This document shows positions 1-7,262 of a stretch of DNA of 8,921 nt, piece after piece. This DNA comes from Cyclobacteriaceae bacterium. GTDB lineage: Bacteria; Bacteroidota; Bacteroidia; Cytophagales; Cyclobacteriaceae. Made by a program: the position numbers and the translations under genes. The stretch's first letter is position 1; each line of letters begins with the position of its first letter. The notes under the pieces were generated by a model. The model saw only the letters and a list, made by a program, of their open reading frames with translations, was not told the DNA's origin and ran no database searches. Location of the stretch: the NCBI GenBank assembly GCA_026994125.1, contig JALWRJ010000055.1, positions 1 to 8,921 on the forward strand. Direction: 5' to 3'.

Positions 1-1009
1 TCGCTGTAGTTGGCATTTGTATATCATCAGTTATCGCGTTGGGTGTTGTTACGGTTCCTGGAGGTGCAACTTGCTGGGTAGGAATGCCATAAATGGGCCA
101 CTGAGCACTAGTATATGTTACGCCATTTATAATGACATCATCGGTTAAAGTGGTACCAGCCGAACCATACACCCATTGCACCCAGCGTGATACATCATTT
201 TGGTTAGACACCTCTGTCTCAAAAGGGGGAGTACAGTTAAAGGTACTTGCATCCAAAAGCCGTATGGGATTATTATCTCCAGCACATACATCCACGGTTT
301 CTGCCGGGGCACCTGGCTCTACCCCAGCCGAGGTAACATCATGATCAATATCGTGAATTCCCAAATTGGCATTTGAAATATTATCCCACACAAGTGTTTG
401 TTGAGGAATTAATCCATTTACGTTAAAACAAACCCCTACTCCCGTAATTGCCAGCCTCGCCACTACATTATAGGTACATAACGGCCCATTTAAGGGATAA
501 ATATTAGTACCTGTGGCCTGGTAGCCCGGTGCACCCGGAGCTGATGTTTCCCAAGTCGCATTTACTGCTGTATATACAGTAGGATTATTGTCAAGATCCC
601 AATAAAACCGAATTTGATACGTTCCAGGAGGAGCTGCTATGTCTTCATTTGGGAACCGAAATCGAACTGTCCAATTAACTGTACGAGGTGCACACTTATT
701 TGCTGCAGGCGCAAAATCACTAAAATTGTTAACAATATCATTACAAGTATAAATAGCTGCATAATCCTCACAACTCTTTTCCATGCTTGGATCTACCACT
801 TCCCCATCTATATAAAATGTATTTTCCTTTTCATAAATAACAGGTTCAGATATATTATCGGCACTTACATCAAAATCGGTTACCTCAAAGGTAGTTTCGG
901 CCAATGGAAATTTAGGAATTTCTTTATCGCCTTCGCCAAACGAAAAGATAAGCAACAAGACCGGTAAGAGAAGTAACGCCTTTAATTTGGGAGAAAACAC
1001 AAAGTGCAT
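1..1009 (-). CDS. Large secreted PKD-like protein, N-terminal part (C-terminus beyond left edge)
   Basis: An open minus-strand frame starts at the ATG complementary to 1007-1009 and stays open for 336 codons to the window edge, so the gene is partial. An in-frame TAG lies two codons upstream of this ATG, which limits how early it can start. Residues 1-25 look like a signal peptide: Lys8 and Lys10, then a leucine-rich stretch 11-24. The mature part is rich in aromatic residues, Asn, Thr and Pro, and has seven cysteines (80, 89, 106, 178, 194, 242, 259). Residues 110-190 (WTVRFRF, FYWDLDNNP, IYPLNGPLCTYNVVARL) resemble a PKD-like beta sandwich, and 275-282 read RWVQWVYG. From memory, this pattern occurs near the N-terminus of large type IX-secreted surface proteins of Cytophagales that end in a gliding-motility-type sorting domain; that end is not visible here. 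Function is unknown; adhesion or a surface role is only a guess. It is transcribed divergently from pyrG. Confidence is high that it is a real gene and moderate for the family. Confidence 0.82.
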   Translation of the reverse strand, partial: MHFVFSPKLKALLLLPVLLLIFSFGEGDKEIPKFPLAETTFEVTDFDVSADNISEPVIYEKENTFYIDGEVVDPSMEKSCEDYAAIYTCNDIVNNFSDFAPAANKCAPRTVNWTVRFRFPNEDIAAPPGTYQIRFYWDLDNNPTVYTAVNATWETSAPGAPGYQATGTNIYPLNGPLCTYNVVARLAITGVGVCFNVNGLIPQQTLVWDNISNANLGIHDIDHDVTSAGVEPGAPAETVDVCAGDNNPIRLLDASTFNCTPPFETEVSNQNDVSRWVQWVYGSAGTTLTDDVIINGVTYTSAQWPIYGIPTQQVAPPGTVTTPNAITDDIQMPTTA

Positions 1010-1198
1010 GTACTAGTTGGGTTAAGTTTAGTTATAAAAGTTTGTTCAAGCCATTACATCGTTTATATACATATAGTACAAAGGATGTAACCGAATTTTA
1101 ACACTTTTATAGGTTGATGGTTTTAACAATCTGTAAAAATTAGCATTCCTGTATTAAAATCCAACAAAAAACATATTTTAAGCATAATTTCTTTGTCT

Positions 1199-1218
1199 GT
1201 AGGTTTAAATATACCTAC
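1199..1218. repeat. Inverted repeat GTAGGT-N8-ACCTAC upstream of pyrG
   Basis: Six-base arms at 1199-1204 and 1213-1218 are perfectly complementary around an 8-base AT-rich spacer. It lies about 60 bases upstream of the second dyad (1269-1280), and both contain the core CTACC (1215-1219 and 1275-1279). It could be a regulator site, but arms this short can arise by chance. Confidence 0.35.
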
Positions 1219-1268
1219 CACCAACTTCCTGTGCGTGGATAACCTTTAACTTTATTGCCTTTTTAATA

Positions 1269-1280
1269 GGGTAGCTACCC
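1269..1280. promoter_or_regulatory. Perfect 12-base palindrome GGGTAGCTACCC in the pyrG promoter region
   Basis: The sequence equals its own reverse complement over 12 bases and sits 10 bases upstream of the -7-like element at 1291-1298. Its centre falls near -29 relative to the predicted transcription start, where the -33 element would normally lie. It is GC-rich in an otherwise AT-rich spacer, which makes it stand out. An operator or activator site for pyrG is the simplest reading; the regulator is unknown. Confidence 0.45.
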
Positions 1281-1290
1281 GGTAAATATA

Positions 1291-1298
1291 TACCTTTG
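1291..1298 (+). promoter_or_regulatory. Putative pyrG-yidC promoter, Bacteroidota -7 element
   Basis: TACCTTTG matches the Bacteroidota sigma-A -7 consensus TAnnTTTG exactly. It lies 47 bases before the pyrG start codon, giving a predicted leader of about 40 bases. No TTG occurs at the usual 17-23 base spacing upstream; the nearest (1255-1257) is 33 bases away. The promoter may therefore be weak on its own or depend on a factor bound at the palindrome that occupies the -33 position. Confidence 0.5.
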
Positions 1299-1345
1299 CA
1301 TCCCATAAGTTTATACAGCACAAAACAGACTACAACATCGTACTT

Positions 1346-2971
1346 ATGGCCTCCAATAAAACTGCTAAGTATATTTTTGTTACCGGTGGTGTTACCTCCT
1401 CCCTGGGCAAAGGCATTATAGCTGCCTCGTTAGCTAAGTTATTACAAACCAGAGGGTTTTCGGTTACCATCCAAAAATTTGATCCCTACATTAACATTGA
1501 CCCCGGTACATTAAACCCCTATGAACATGGGGAGTGCTATGTAACCGATGATGGAGCCGAAACGGATTTAGACCTGGGGCATTACGAGCGTTTTTTAAAT
1601 ATACCCACTTCCCAGGCCAATAATGTAACTACAGGCCGTATTTACAATAACGTGATTACCAAAGAACGAAGAGGCGATTATTTAGGCAAAACCGTGCAGG
1701 TAATTCCACACATAACAGACGAACTAAAAGCCAATTTTTTCAAATTAGGCCAAACAGGAAAATATGACATTGTAATTACCGAAATTGGTGGATGTGTAGG
1801 AGACATTGAATCGCTGCCCTTTATTGAAGCAGTACGGCAGGCTAAACTGGAACTAGGCCCGCACGATTTTGTATCTATTCATTTAACGCTTATCCCCTAT
1901 TTAGCTGCCGCCAAAGAACTAAAGACCAAGCCCACCCAACACTCGGTTAAGCAGTTGCAGGAAGCGGGTATCCAAACCGATATTTTGGTAGGCCGTACCG
2001 AAAAACCCCTGCCGGCCGACATCCGTAAAAAGTTGGCCTTATTTTGCAACGTGCAGCTAAACGATGTAATTGAGGCCATGGATGCCGAAACCATTTACGA
2101 TGTACCTATATTAATGCGTAAAGAAAAACTGGCCGAACGTGTATTAACCAAGCTAAAACTACCCAAATCGGAACCCAACCTGGACGAATGGAAACAATTT
2201 TTAGGAAGGTTAAAAAACCCCACCGAAGAGGTTACCATTGGCTTGGTGGGCAAATATGTTGAACTACAAGATGCCTACAAATCCATTGTAGAATCGTTTG
2301 TGCATGCCGGAGCCTCTAATGAATGTAAGGTTAACTTAGCCTGGATTTCATCGGAAAGTATTACTCCAAAAAATGTAAGTGAAACCCTTAAAGGGTTAAA
2401 CGGTGTATTAGTAGCTCCTGGGTTTGGCGAACGGGGTATAGCAGGTAAAATTGAAGCAATAAAATATGTACGTGAGCACAACATACCTTTTTTTGGCATT
2501 TGCTTAGGTATGCAATGTGCCGTTACCGAATTTGCCCGTAATGTGCTGGGCTACAAAGATGCCGCCTCAACCGAAATGGATAACAATACAACCCACCCGG
2601 TAATCGACATTATGGAAGAACAAAAAAAGATTACCAATAAAGGTGGTACAATGCGATTAGGTGCGTATTCTTGCAAGCTGAAAAAAAGTTCTAAAGCGTT
2701 TACCGCGTATGGAAAAACACTTATTTATGAACGGCACCGGCACAGATACGAGTTTAACAACTCCTATTTAAAAGAAATGGAAAAAGCAGGTTTAAAAGCC
2801 AGTGGTATAAACCCCGATAGCCAATTGGTTGAAGTAATAGAATTGGACAACCACCCTTGGTTTGTAGGCACGCAATACCACCCGGAGTTAAAAAGCACCG
2901 TGCAAAATCCACATCCTTTGTTTGTGCAATTTGTAAAAGCTACTATTCAAAATAAAAAAACAATTAGTTAA
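1346..2971 (+). CDS. pyrG: CTP synthase (glutamine-hydrolysing)
   Basis: PyrG makes CTP from UTP, ATP and glutamine, the last step of de novo pyrimidine nucleotide synthesis, in the cytoplasm. The 541-residue product has the usual family length and two domains. The N-terminal synthetase domain (about 8-270) has the P-loop-like segment [10 protein letters not shown] at 14-23, followed by the hallmark segments [20 protein letters not shown] and [10 protein letters not shown]. The C-terminal class I glutamine amidotransferase domain (about 295-535) has the nucleophile Cys386 in FGICLGMQ, the segment [11 protein letters not shown], and His512 and Glu514 in QYHPEL, completing the triad. The start at 1346 gives the normal N-terminus; no Shine-Dalgarno sequence precedes it, as is usual in this phylum. 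yidC begins 9 bases after the stop, so the two are probably co-transcribed. The family is feedback-inhibited by CTP. The call is secure. Confidence 0.98.
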   Translation: MASNKTAKYIFVTGGVTSSLGKGIIAASLAKLLQTRGFSVTIQKFDPYINIDPGTLNPYEHGECYVTDDGAETDLDLGHYERFLNIPTSQANNVTTGRIYNNVITKERRGDYLGKTVQVIPHITDELKANFFKLGQTGKYDIVITEIGGCVGDIESLPFIEAVRQAKLELGPHDFVSIHLTLIPYLAAAKELKTKPTQHSVKQLQEAGIQTDILVGRTEKPLPADIRKKLALFCNVQLNDVIEAMDAETIYDVPILMRKEKLAERVLTKLKLPKSEPNLDEWKQFLGRLKNPTEEVTIGLVGKYVELQDAYKSIVESFVHAGASNECKVNLAWISSESITPKNVSETLKGLNGVLVAPGFGERGIAGKIEAIKYVREHNIPFFGICLGMQCAVTEFARNVLGYKDAASTEMDNNTTHPVIDIMEEQKKITNKGGTMRLGAYSCKLKKSSKAFTAYGKTLIYERHRHRYEFNNSYLKEMEKAGLKASGINPDSQLVEVIELDNHPWFVGTQYHPELKSTVQNPHPLFVQFVKATIQNKKTIS

Positions 2972-2980
2972 CTATAAAAA

Positions 2981-4777
2981 ATGGACAAAAATCAAGCAAC
3001 AGGTTTATTATTAATAAGCCTAATGGTAATGGTTTATTTATATTTCTTTGGAGGGCAACCCGAAACCAACCCACCGGTAGCCACCACTACCGAACAGGTG
3101 GCTCCAACCACACAAAACAAACCCGAGATTAACCAAGCTCCGGCCACCCTGCCCGACTCGGTACTTGCCTTGCTAAACCAACAACAATATGGTGTATTTG
3201 CTAACGCAGTAAACGGCAATGCACAACAAATTACTATAAACACTAAAGACCTAAGAGTACAATTTAGTACACAAGGAGGTGTAATTGAAGAAGTGGAACT
3301 TAAAGGATATAAAACCTATAGTAAAGAACCGCTCATTTTAACCGATGCTGCCCACCGCAAACAAGAATTATTTGTAAAACAAAACGGGCGCGAAATAAAC
3401 CTGTATAACCTTTACTATAAGGTAGATAAGCAAGTAAAAAATGATACCACCTGGGTAACTTTTACCCTTACAGATATGGCAGGTGGTACGCTATCGCAAA
3501 TTTACCGCATTCCAAATACCGGTTTTACTATTGATTACAGCATTCATGCAGAGGGAATTAATGGTCTTTTTTCGAACGATGCCACTTTAAACTGGAATAG
3601 CCAACTAAAAGCCACTGAAAAAGACGTAGTTACTTCGCGCAATAAAGCTACTATTACATACTACCAGCCCGGGGAAGGATTTGACGAATTAAGCGAGCGC
3701 AGCACCGATACCCAAACCGAAACCCTAACCAACCTAAGCTGGATAGGGTTTAAGCAACAATTTTTTACGGCTGCCATCATTTCCAAACAAGGGATTTCAA
3801 AAGGTGTCCTTAGCCTCGAAGTAGATAAATCACGTACCGATATTGATAAAGTGGCAGCTGCTTCGTTAACCTTACCGGCTAGCCCTCAAGGCATTCAACT
3901 AACCTACTACTACGGCCCCAATAATTACCAGGTAATGAATAAGGTAACCGAAGGATTTAACAAAAATGTGTACCTTGGGTTTGCCGGTATCAACCTGATT
4001 AACAAATGGTTAGTGGTTCCTATCTTTAACTGGCTCGACAACTACATCTCAAGCTATGGGCTAATCATTTTTATATTAGTGCTTTTTATTAAACTAATTT
4101 TATCTCCTCTATCCTATAAGTCCTATTTATCGATGGCCAAAATGAAGGTGTTAAAACCCGAATTGGATGAAATAAAAAAGAAAACAGGCGATGATCAGCA
4201 GAAGTTTCAACAAGAGCAAATGAAACTGTACCAGCAGGTTGGGGTAAACCCGTTAAGCGGTTGCATGCCTATGCTGTTGCAAATGCCCATTTTGTATGCC
4301 ATGTTTAGTTTTTTTCCAAGCTCCATAGAGCTGCGGCAACAACCCTTTTTATGGGCCGAAGACCTATCAACCTATGATTCTATTATGACCTTGCCATTTC
4401 ATATTCCACTTTATGGCAACCATGTTAGCCTCTTTGTTATATTAATGACGGCCTCCACCATATTATACACCTGGAGTAATAACCAAATGAGCACTGCCCA
4501 GGGACCAATGAAAAGTGTTTCGTACATGATGCCCGTCATTTTCATGTTTATACTAAATAGCTTTCCGGCTGCTTTAAGCTATTATTATTTCCTTTCAACA
4601 CTAATAACTTTTGGCCAGCAAACAGTAATTAAAAGGTTTATTGATGAAGATAAAATACTTGCCATTTTAGAAGAAAACCGAAGAAAAGGCGGTAAAAAGA
4701 AATCGAAATTTATGGCCAGGCTCGAAGACGCAATGAAAGCAAGTGAAGAAGCTCAAAAAAAGAAAAAGAAAAAATAA
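2981..4777 (+). CDS. yidC: Membrane protein insertase YidC
   Basis: YidC inserts and folds inner-membrane proteins, alone or with SecYEG. The 598-residue product has the Gram-negative architecture: an N-terminal membrane segment (about 7-24), a large periplasmic beta-rich domain (about 75-340), then the conserved 60KD_IMP/Oxa1 core. Core membrane segments lie near 359-377, 428-445, 483-500 and 515-548. Lys371 in the first core helix occupies the position of the conserved positive charge of the substrate groove (Arg366 in E. coli). The cytoplasmic loop DEIKKKTGDDQQKFQQEQMK and the segment NPLSGCMPMLLQMPI (from 423) are family hallmarks. The C-terminus is a strongly basic cytoplasmic tail ending in six lysines, which may contact the ribosome. 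The gene follows pyrG by 9 bases, an arrangement I know from other Bacteroidota. The ATG is preceded by an A-rich stretch rather than a Shine-Dalgarno sequence. Confidence 0.98.
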   Translation: MDKNQATGLLLISLMVMVYLYFFGGQPETNPPVATTTEQVAPTTQNKPEINQAPATLPDSVLALLNQQQYGVFANAVNGNAQQITINTKDLRVQFSTQGGVIEEVELKGYKTYSKEPLILTDAAHRKQELFVKQNGREINLYNLYYKVDKQVKNDTTWVTFTLTDMAGGTLSQIYRIPNTGFTIDYSIHAEGINGLFSNDATLNWNSQLKATEKDVVTSRNKATITYYQPGEGFDELSERSTDTQTETLTNLSWIGFKQQFFTAAIISKQGISKGVLSLEVDKSRTDIDKVAAASLTLPASPQGIQLTYYYGPNNYQVMNKVTEGFNKNVYLGFAGINLINKWLVVPIFNWLDNYISSYGLIIFILVLFIKLILSPLSYKSYLSMAKMKVLKPELDEIKKKTGDDQQKFQQEQMKLYQQVGVNPLSGCMPMLLQMPILYAMFSFFPSSIELRQQPFLWAEDLSTYDSIMTLPFHIPLYGNHVSLFVILMTASTILYTWSNNQMSTAQGPMKSVSYMMPVIFMFILNSFPAALSYYYFLSTLITFGQQTVIKRFIDEDKILAILEENRRKGGKKKSKFMARLEDAMKASEEAQKKKKKK

Positions 4778-4856
4778 CGCTAAAAGGTATTTCGTGTTGA
4801 GTTGTGGTAATTTAACATGAATGAGAGCTGGCGAACTGATATTTTAAAATAGTTAT

Positions 4857-4885
4857 TTGTTGTAAGGATTATTCTCATATCTTTG
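4857..4885 (+). promoter_or_regulatory. Promoter of the parAB-DUF5683-dapB operon
   Basis: TTG at 4857-4859 (part of TTTG) and TATCTTTG at 4878-4885 are separated by 18 bases and match both boxes of the Bacteroidota housekeeping promoter (TTG, 17-23 bases, TAnnTTTG). Transcription should start near 4890, leaving a leader of about 85 bases before parA. A perfect AT palindrome TATTTTAAAATA (4840-4851) lies just upstream and could act as an AT-rich upstream element. The rest of the 199-base yidC-parA spacer shows no clear terminator for yidC and no credible small gene. Confidence 0.7.
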
Positions 4886-4976
4886 CTGATGCTTCAATAC
4901 ATAGGGTACCACTAATATGCGAACCTTATAAAGTTGATTTTTAAAGTTAGTAATACGCTTAGGCAACACGTTTTTT

Positions 4977-5744
4977 ATGGGAAAAGTAATCGCAATAGCA
5001 AATCAAAAAGGAGGAGTAGGTAAAACCACAACAGCCATCAACTTAGCTGCTAGTTTGGCCGCACTCGAAAAAAAAACACTTATTATTGATGCCGACCCAC
5101 AGGCCAACAGCGCATCTGGAGTAGGTATAGATCCAAAATCGATTGAAGTAAGCATTTATGAGTGCATGGTAGATGGCGCTCCCATCGAAAATGCCATTTT
5201 AGAAACCAATACCGAAAACTTACACCTCATACCTTCGAACATAGACCTGGTAGGAGCCGAAATTGAAATGGTAAACCTGGAAGGTCGCGAAGAAAAAATG
5301 AAGCAAGCCATTGCCCCAATTTCGGATAGCTACGATTATATAATTATTGACTGCTCACCTTCGCTGGGTCTCATTACCATTAATGCCATGACGGCCGCAC
5401 ACAGTATAATTATACCCGTGCAGTGCGAATACTTTGCACTTGAAGGCTTGGGTAAATTGCTCAATACTATTAAAATAATTCAAACCAGATTAAATACCGA
5501 ATTAAGTATAGAAGGCATTTTGCTTACCATGTACGATACACGTTTGAGGCTATCAAACCAGGTGGTGGAAGAAGTACGTATGCACTTCCAGGATTTGGTA
5601 TTCGATACCATTATTCCACGGAACATAAAGCTCTCCGAATCGCCCAGTTTTGGCGTACCTGCCTTAGAGCACGATGCCGATAGCAAAGGAGCCATCAGCT
5701 ACCTAAATTTAGCTAAAGAAATTATTGATAACAACACCCTATGA
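4977..5744 (+). CDS. parA: Chromosome-partitioning ATPase ParA (Soj type)
   Basis: ParA is a Walker-type ATPase that dimerises on ATP binding, coats the nucleoid and is released by ParB, moving the replication origin region. The 255-residue protein has the deviant Walker A motif KGGVGKTT at 11-18 with the signature Lys11 and Lys16, the A' motif IIDADPQAN (Asp40), and the Walker B segment YIIIDCSPSLG with Asp125. The later segment PRNIKLSESPSFG is typical of chromosomal ParA. No N-terminal helix-turn-helix is present, so this is the short chromosomal form rather than a self-repressing plasmid type Ia. The start fits because the motif spacing from Met1 is normal and T-rich non-coding sequence precedes it. 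Its TGA overlaps the parB ATG (ATGA), suggesting translational coupling. The call is secure; a plasmid origin is unlikely given the housekeeping neighbours. Confidence 0.96.
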   Translation: MGKVIAIANQKGGVGKTTTAINLAASLAALEKKTLIIDADPQANSASGVGIDPKSIEVSIYECMVDGAPIENAILETNTENLHLIPSNIDLVGAEIEMVNLEGREEKMKQAIAPISDSYDYIIIDCSPSLGLITINAMTAAHSIIIPVQCEYFALEGLGKLLNTIKIIQTRLNTELSIEGILLTMYDTRLRLSNQVVEEVRMHFQDLVFDTIIPRNIKLSESPSFGVPALEHDADSKGAISYLNLAKEIIDNNTL

Positions 5745-6640
5745 GTGCAAAAAGGAAAAATGCGTTAGGCCGTGGGCTGGGTGCCTTGCTAAACGATAGC
5801 CCGGCCAACAAACCTACCATGCCTAAAAAAGCAGTAGTAACACCCGGCCTTGCCATTAACGAAATAGCCATTGAGCAAATTGAGGTAAACCCCTACCAAC
5901 CTCGTACGCATTTTGACGAAACTGCCCTGCATGAACTAAAAGATTCGATTAAAACCCAGGGAATTATACAGCCAATAACGGTACGCAAGTTAGCTAATAA
6001 TGCCTACCAACTTATTTCGGGCGAACGCAGGCTGCAAGCTTCTAAACTGGCTGGGCTGGCTAAAATACCCGCTTACATACGCCAAGCCGATGACCAGCAA
6101 ATGTTGGAAATGGCAATTATCGAAAATATTCAACGCGAAGACCTAAACGCTATTGAAGTAGCCTTAAGCTACCAACGCCTGCTATCGGAATGCAACTTAA
6201 AACAAGAAGAACTAGGCGAGCGAGTAGGTAAAAAACGCAGCACGGTAACCAATTATTTACGGCTGCTAAAACTCCCCCCCGATGTGCAACTGGCTATTAA
6301 AAATGGGCAACTAAGCATGGGGCATGCACGAGCACTTATTAGCATCGATACCATTGATGCACAACTGGAAGTATTTAAAAAAATTGTGCAACAAGGCCTG
6401 TCGGTTCGTAAAACTGAAGAACTGGTACGGTTATTGACTACCAATACAACTATCGAAACAAAAAAAGCTGAAACGCACGAAAGGGCCGAAATTCAAAAAT
6501 TACAGTCGGAACTCTCGTCACATTTTGGCTCTAAAATTAAAATTAAAGCAGACAATAAAAACAGGGGCGAAATAAAAATACCGTTTGTTTCTACACAAGA
6601 TCTGAACCGCATACTCGATATCTTAGACATCCATTTATGA
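5741..6640 (+). CDS. parB: Chromosome-partitioning protein ParB (Spo0J type, CTP-dependent DNA clamp)
   Basis: ParB loads on parS sites, spreads as a CTP-dependent sliding clamp and stimulates ParA. The 299-residue product begins with the basic motif ALGRGLGALL (8-17), the ParA-contacting N-terminus. The CTPase domain follows with NPYQPR (50-55), GERR (94-97) and ENIQREDLN (128-136), the three conserved boxes of the nucleotide pocket. A KorB-type helix-turn-helix occupies about 153-178 (KQEELGERVGKKRSTVTNYL). The last 60 residues are charged and probably form the dimerisation domain. All key boxes are intact. It overlaps parA by 4 bases upstream and the DUF5683 gene by 4 bases downstream, so the three are almost certainly on one transcript. 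No parS-like site was found in the window. Confidence 0.97.
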   Translation: MSAKRKNALGRGLGALLNDSPANKPTMPKKAVVTPGLAINEIAIEQIEVNPYQPRTHFDETALHELKDSIKTQGIIQPITVRKLANNAYQLISGERRLQASKLAGLAKIPAYIRQADDQQMLEMAIIENIQREDLNAIEVALSYQRLLSECNLKQEELGERVGKKRSTVTNYLRLLKLPPDVQLAIKNGQLSMGHARALISIDTIDAQLEVFKKIVQQGLSVRKTEELVRLLTTNTTIETKKAETHERAEIQKLQSELSSHFGSKIKIKADNKNRGEIKIPFVSTQDLNRILDILDIHL

Positions 6641-7260
6641 AGCCATTTTTAGTACTGTTTATACTACTAGCAAGCTGGGCAAGGGCAACTGCGCAGGAAG
6701 TTGCAACAGACAGTACCAAAACCAACCAACCTGCTTTTTATGAGCAAGATAGCTTGATGGGTTTTCGTAGCCTGGATACCCCCAAAGATGCCGAAACCAT
6801 TGAAATGTTTTATAAAAACCACGACCCCAACAAAGCGGCCTTGTACTCTGCCATCTTACCCGGCCTGGGCCAGGCCTACAACAAAAAATATTGGAAGATA
6901 CCCTTTGTATGGGGAGGAATTGCCGGTTTTGCTTACCTGATAGACTGGAATAACGACCAATACCAATCATTTAAAAAAAACCTGGCGTACGAAATTGCAC
7001 AAAATCCTAATTTTCCTAACAATACCCCATACGATGCCGAAACCCTTAAAAGCGGGCGCGACCAATACCGTAGAAATAGAGATATGTTCATTATTTTTGG
7101 CGTTATGTTTTACATGCTAAATATTATAGATGCACATGTAGATGCCCATTTAATTGAGTTTGATGTAAATAAAGATTTATCTGTACAGCTTAAACCTACA
7201 ATACAAAATACTCATAACAGCCGGTATGCAGGCGGGCTTAGCTTAGCACTCCATTTTTAA
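6637..7260 (+). CDS. DUF5683 domain-containing envelope protein
   Basis: The 207-residue protein belongs, as far as I recognise it, to the DUF5683 family, found mainly in Bacteroidota and of unknown function. Residues 1-19 form a probable signal peptide (hydrophobic 4-13, likely cleavage after ATA). A Ser/Thr/Gln-rich linker follows to about 50. The conserved core begins with the motif AALYSAILPGLGQAYNKKYW (67-86) and a hydrophobic stretch at 88-102. A central charged segment is followed by a second hydrophobic stretch (FIIFGVMFYMLNIIDAH) and the DAHVDAHLIEFDV motif. The chain ends AGGLSLALHF; a terminal Phe after alternating residues resembles outer-membrane protein ends, though the protein is too short for an ordinary barrel. 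The ATG overlaps the parB stop (ATGA) and dapB begins 2 bases after its stop, so its expression is tied to segregation and DAP synthesis genes. I do not assign a function. Confidence 0.88.
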   Translation: MKPFLVLFILLASWARATAQEVATDSTKTNQPAFYEQDSLMGFRSLDTPKDAETIEMFYKNHDPNKAALYSAILPGLGQAYNKKYWKIPFVWGGIAGFAYLIDWNNDQYQSFKKNLAYEIAQNPNFPNNTPYDAETLKSGRDQYRRNRDMFIIFGVMFYMLNIIDAHVDAHLIEFDVNKDLSVQLKPTIQNTHNSRYAGGLSLALHF

Positions 7261-7262
7261 TT

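Larger units (their letters stand above)
1010..1345. other. Divergent intergenic region between the secreted-protein gene and pyrG
   Basis: This 336-base AT-rich spacer lies between two divergently transcribed genes, so it should hold both promoters. On the pyrG side I see a -7-like element (1291-1298) and two inverted repeats (1199-1218 and 1269-1280), listed separately. For the minus-strand gene I find no exact TAnnTTTG element. The closest is ATCCTTTG on the minus strand at 1086-1079, about 70 bases before the start codon, with no TTG at the right distance. I see no coding frame, tRNA or convincing RNA structure. Confidence 0.7.

Noticed and set aside
614..967. Plus-strand open frame of 117 codons opposite the secreted-protein gene
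   Set aside because: The product is Ile/Cys/Arg-rich with no recognisable domain, and the opposite strand codes for a signal-peptide protein with a continuous frame over the same bases. It is a shadow frame.
4817..4852. Tiny frame of 11 codons between yidC and parA
   Set aside because: It is too short, has no recognisable feature and lies upstream of the predicted parA promoter start.
4922..4935. Near-palindrome AACCTTATAAAGTT in the parA leader
   Set aside because: It is AT-rich with one mismatched pair, and this short ParA has no DNA-binding N-terminal domain for self-repression. Chance is the simpler explanation.
5614..5625. TTCCACGGAACA inside parA, resembling a parS half-palindrome
   Set aside because: It lacks the central TG of the CACGTG core, and the bases encode the conserved IIPRN segment of ParA, so codon constraint explains it.
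6659..6970. Minus-strand open frame of 103 codons within the DUF5683 gene
   Set aside because: It lies wholly inside a well-supported gene that is coupled to its neighbours, and its product has no recognisable motif.
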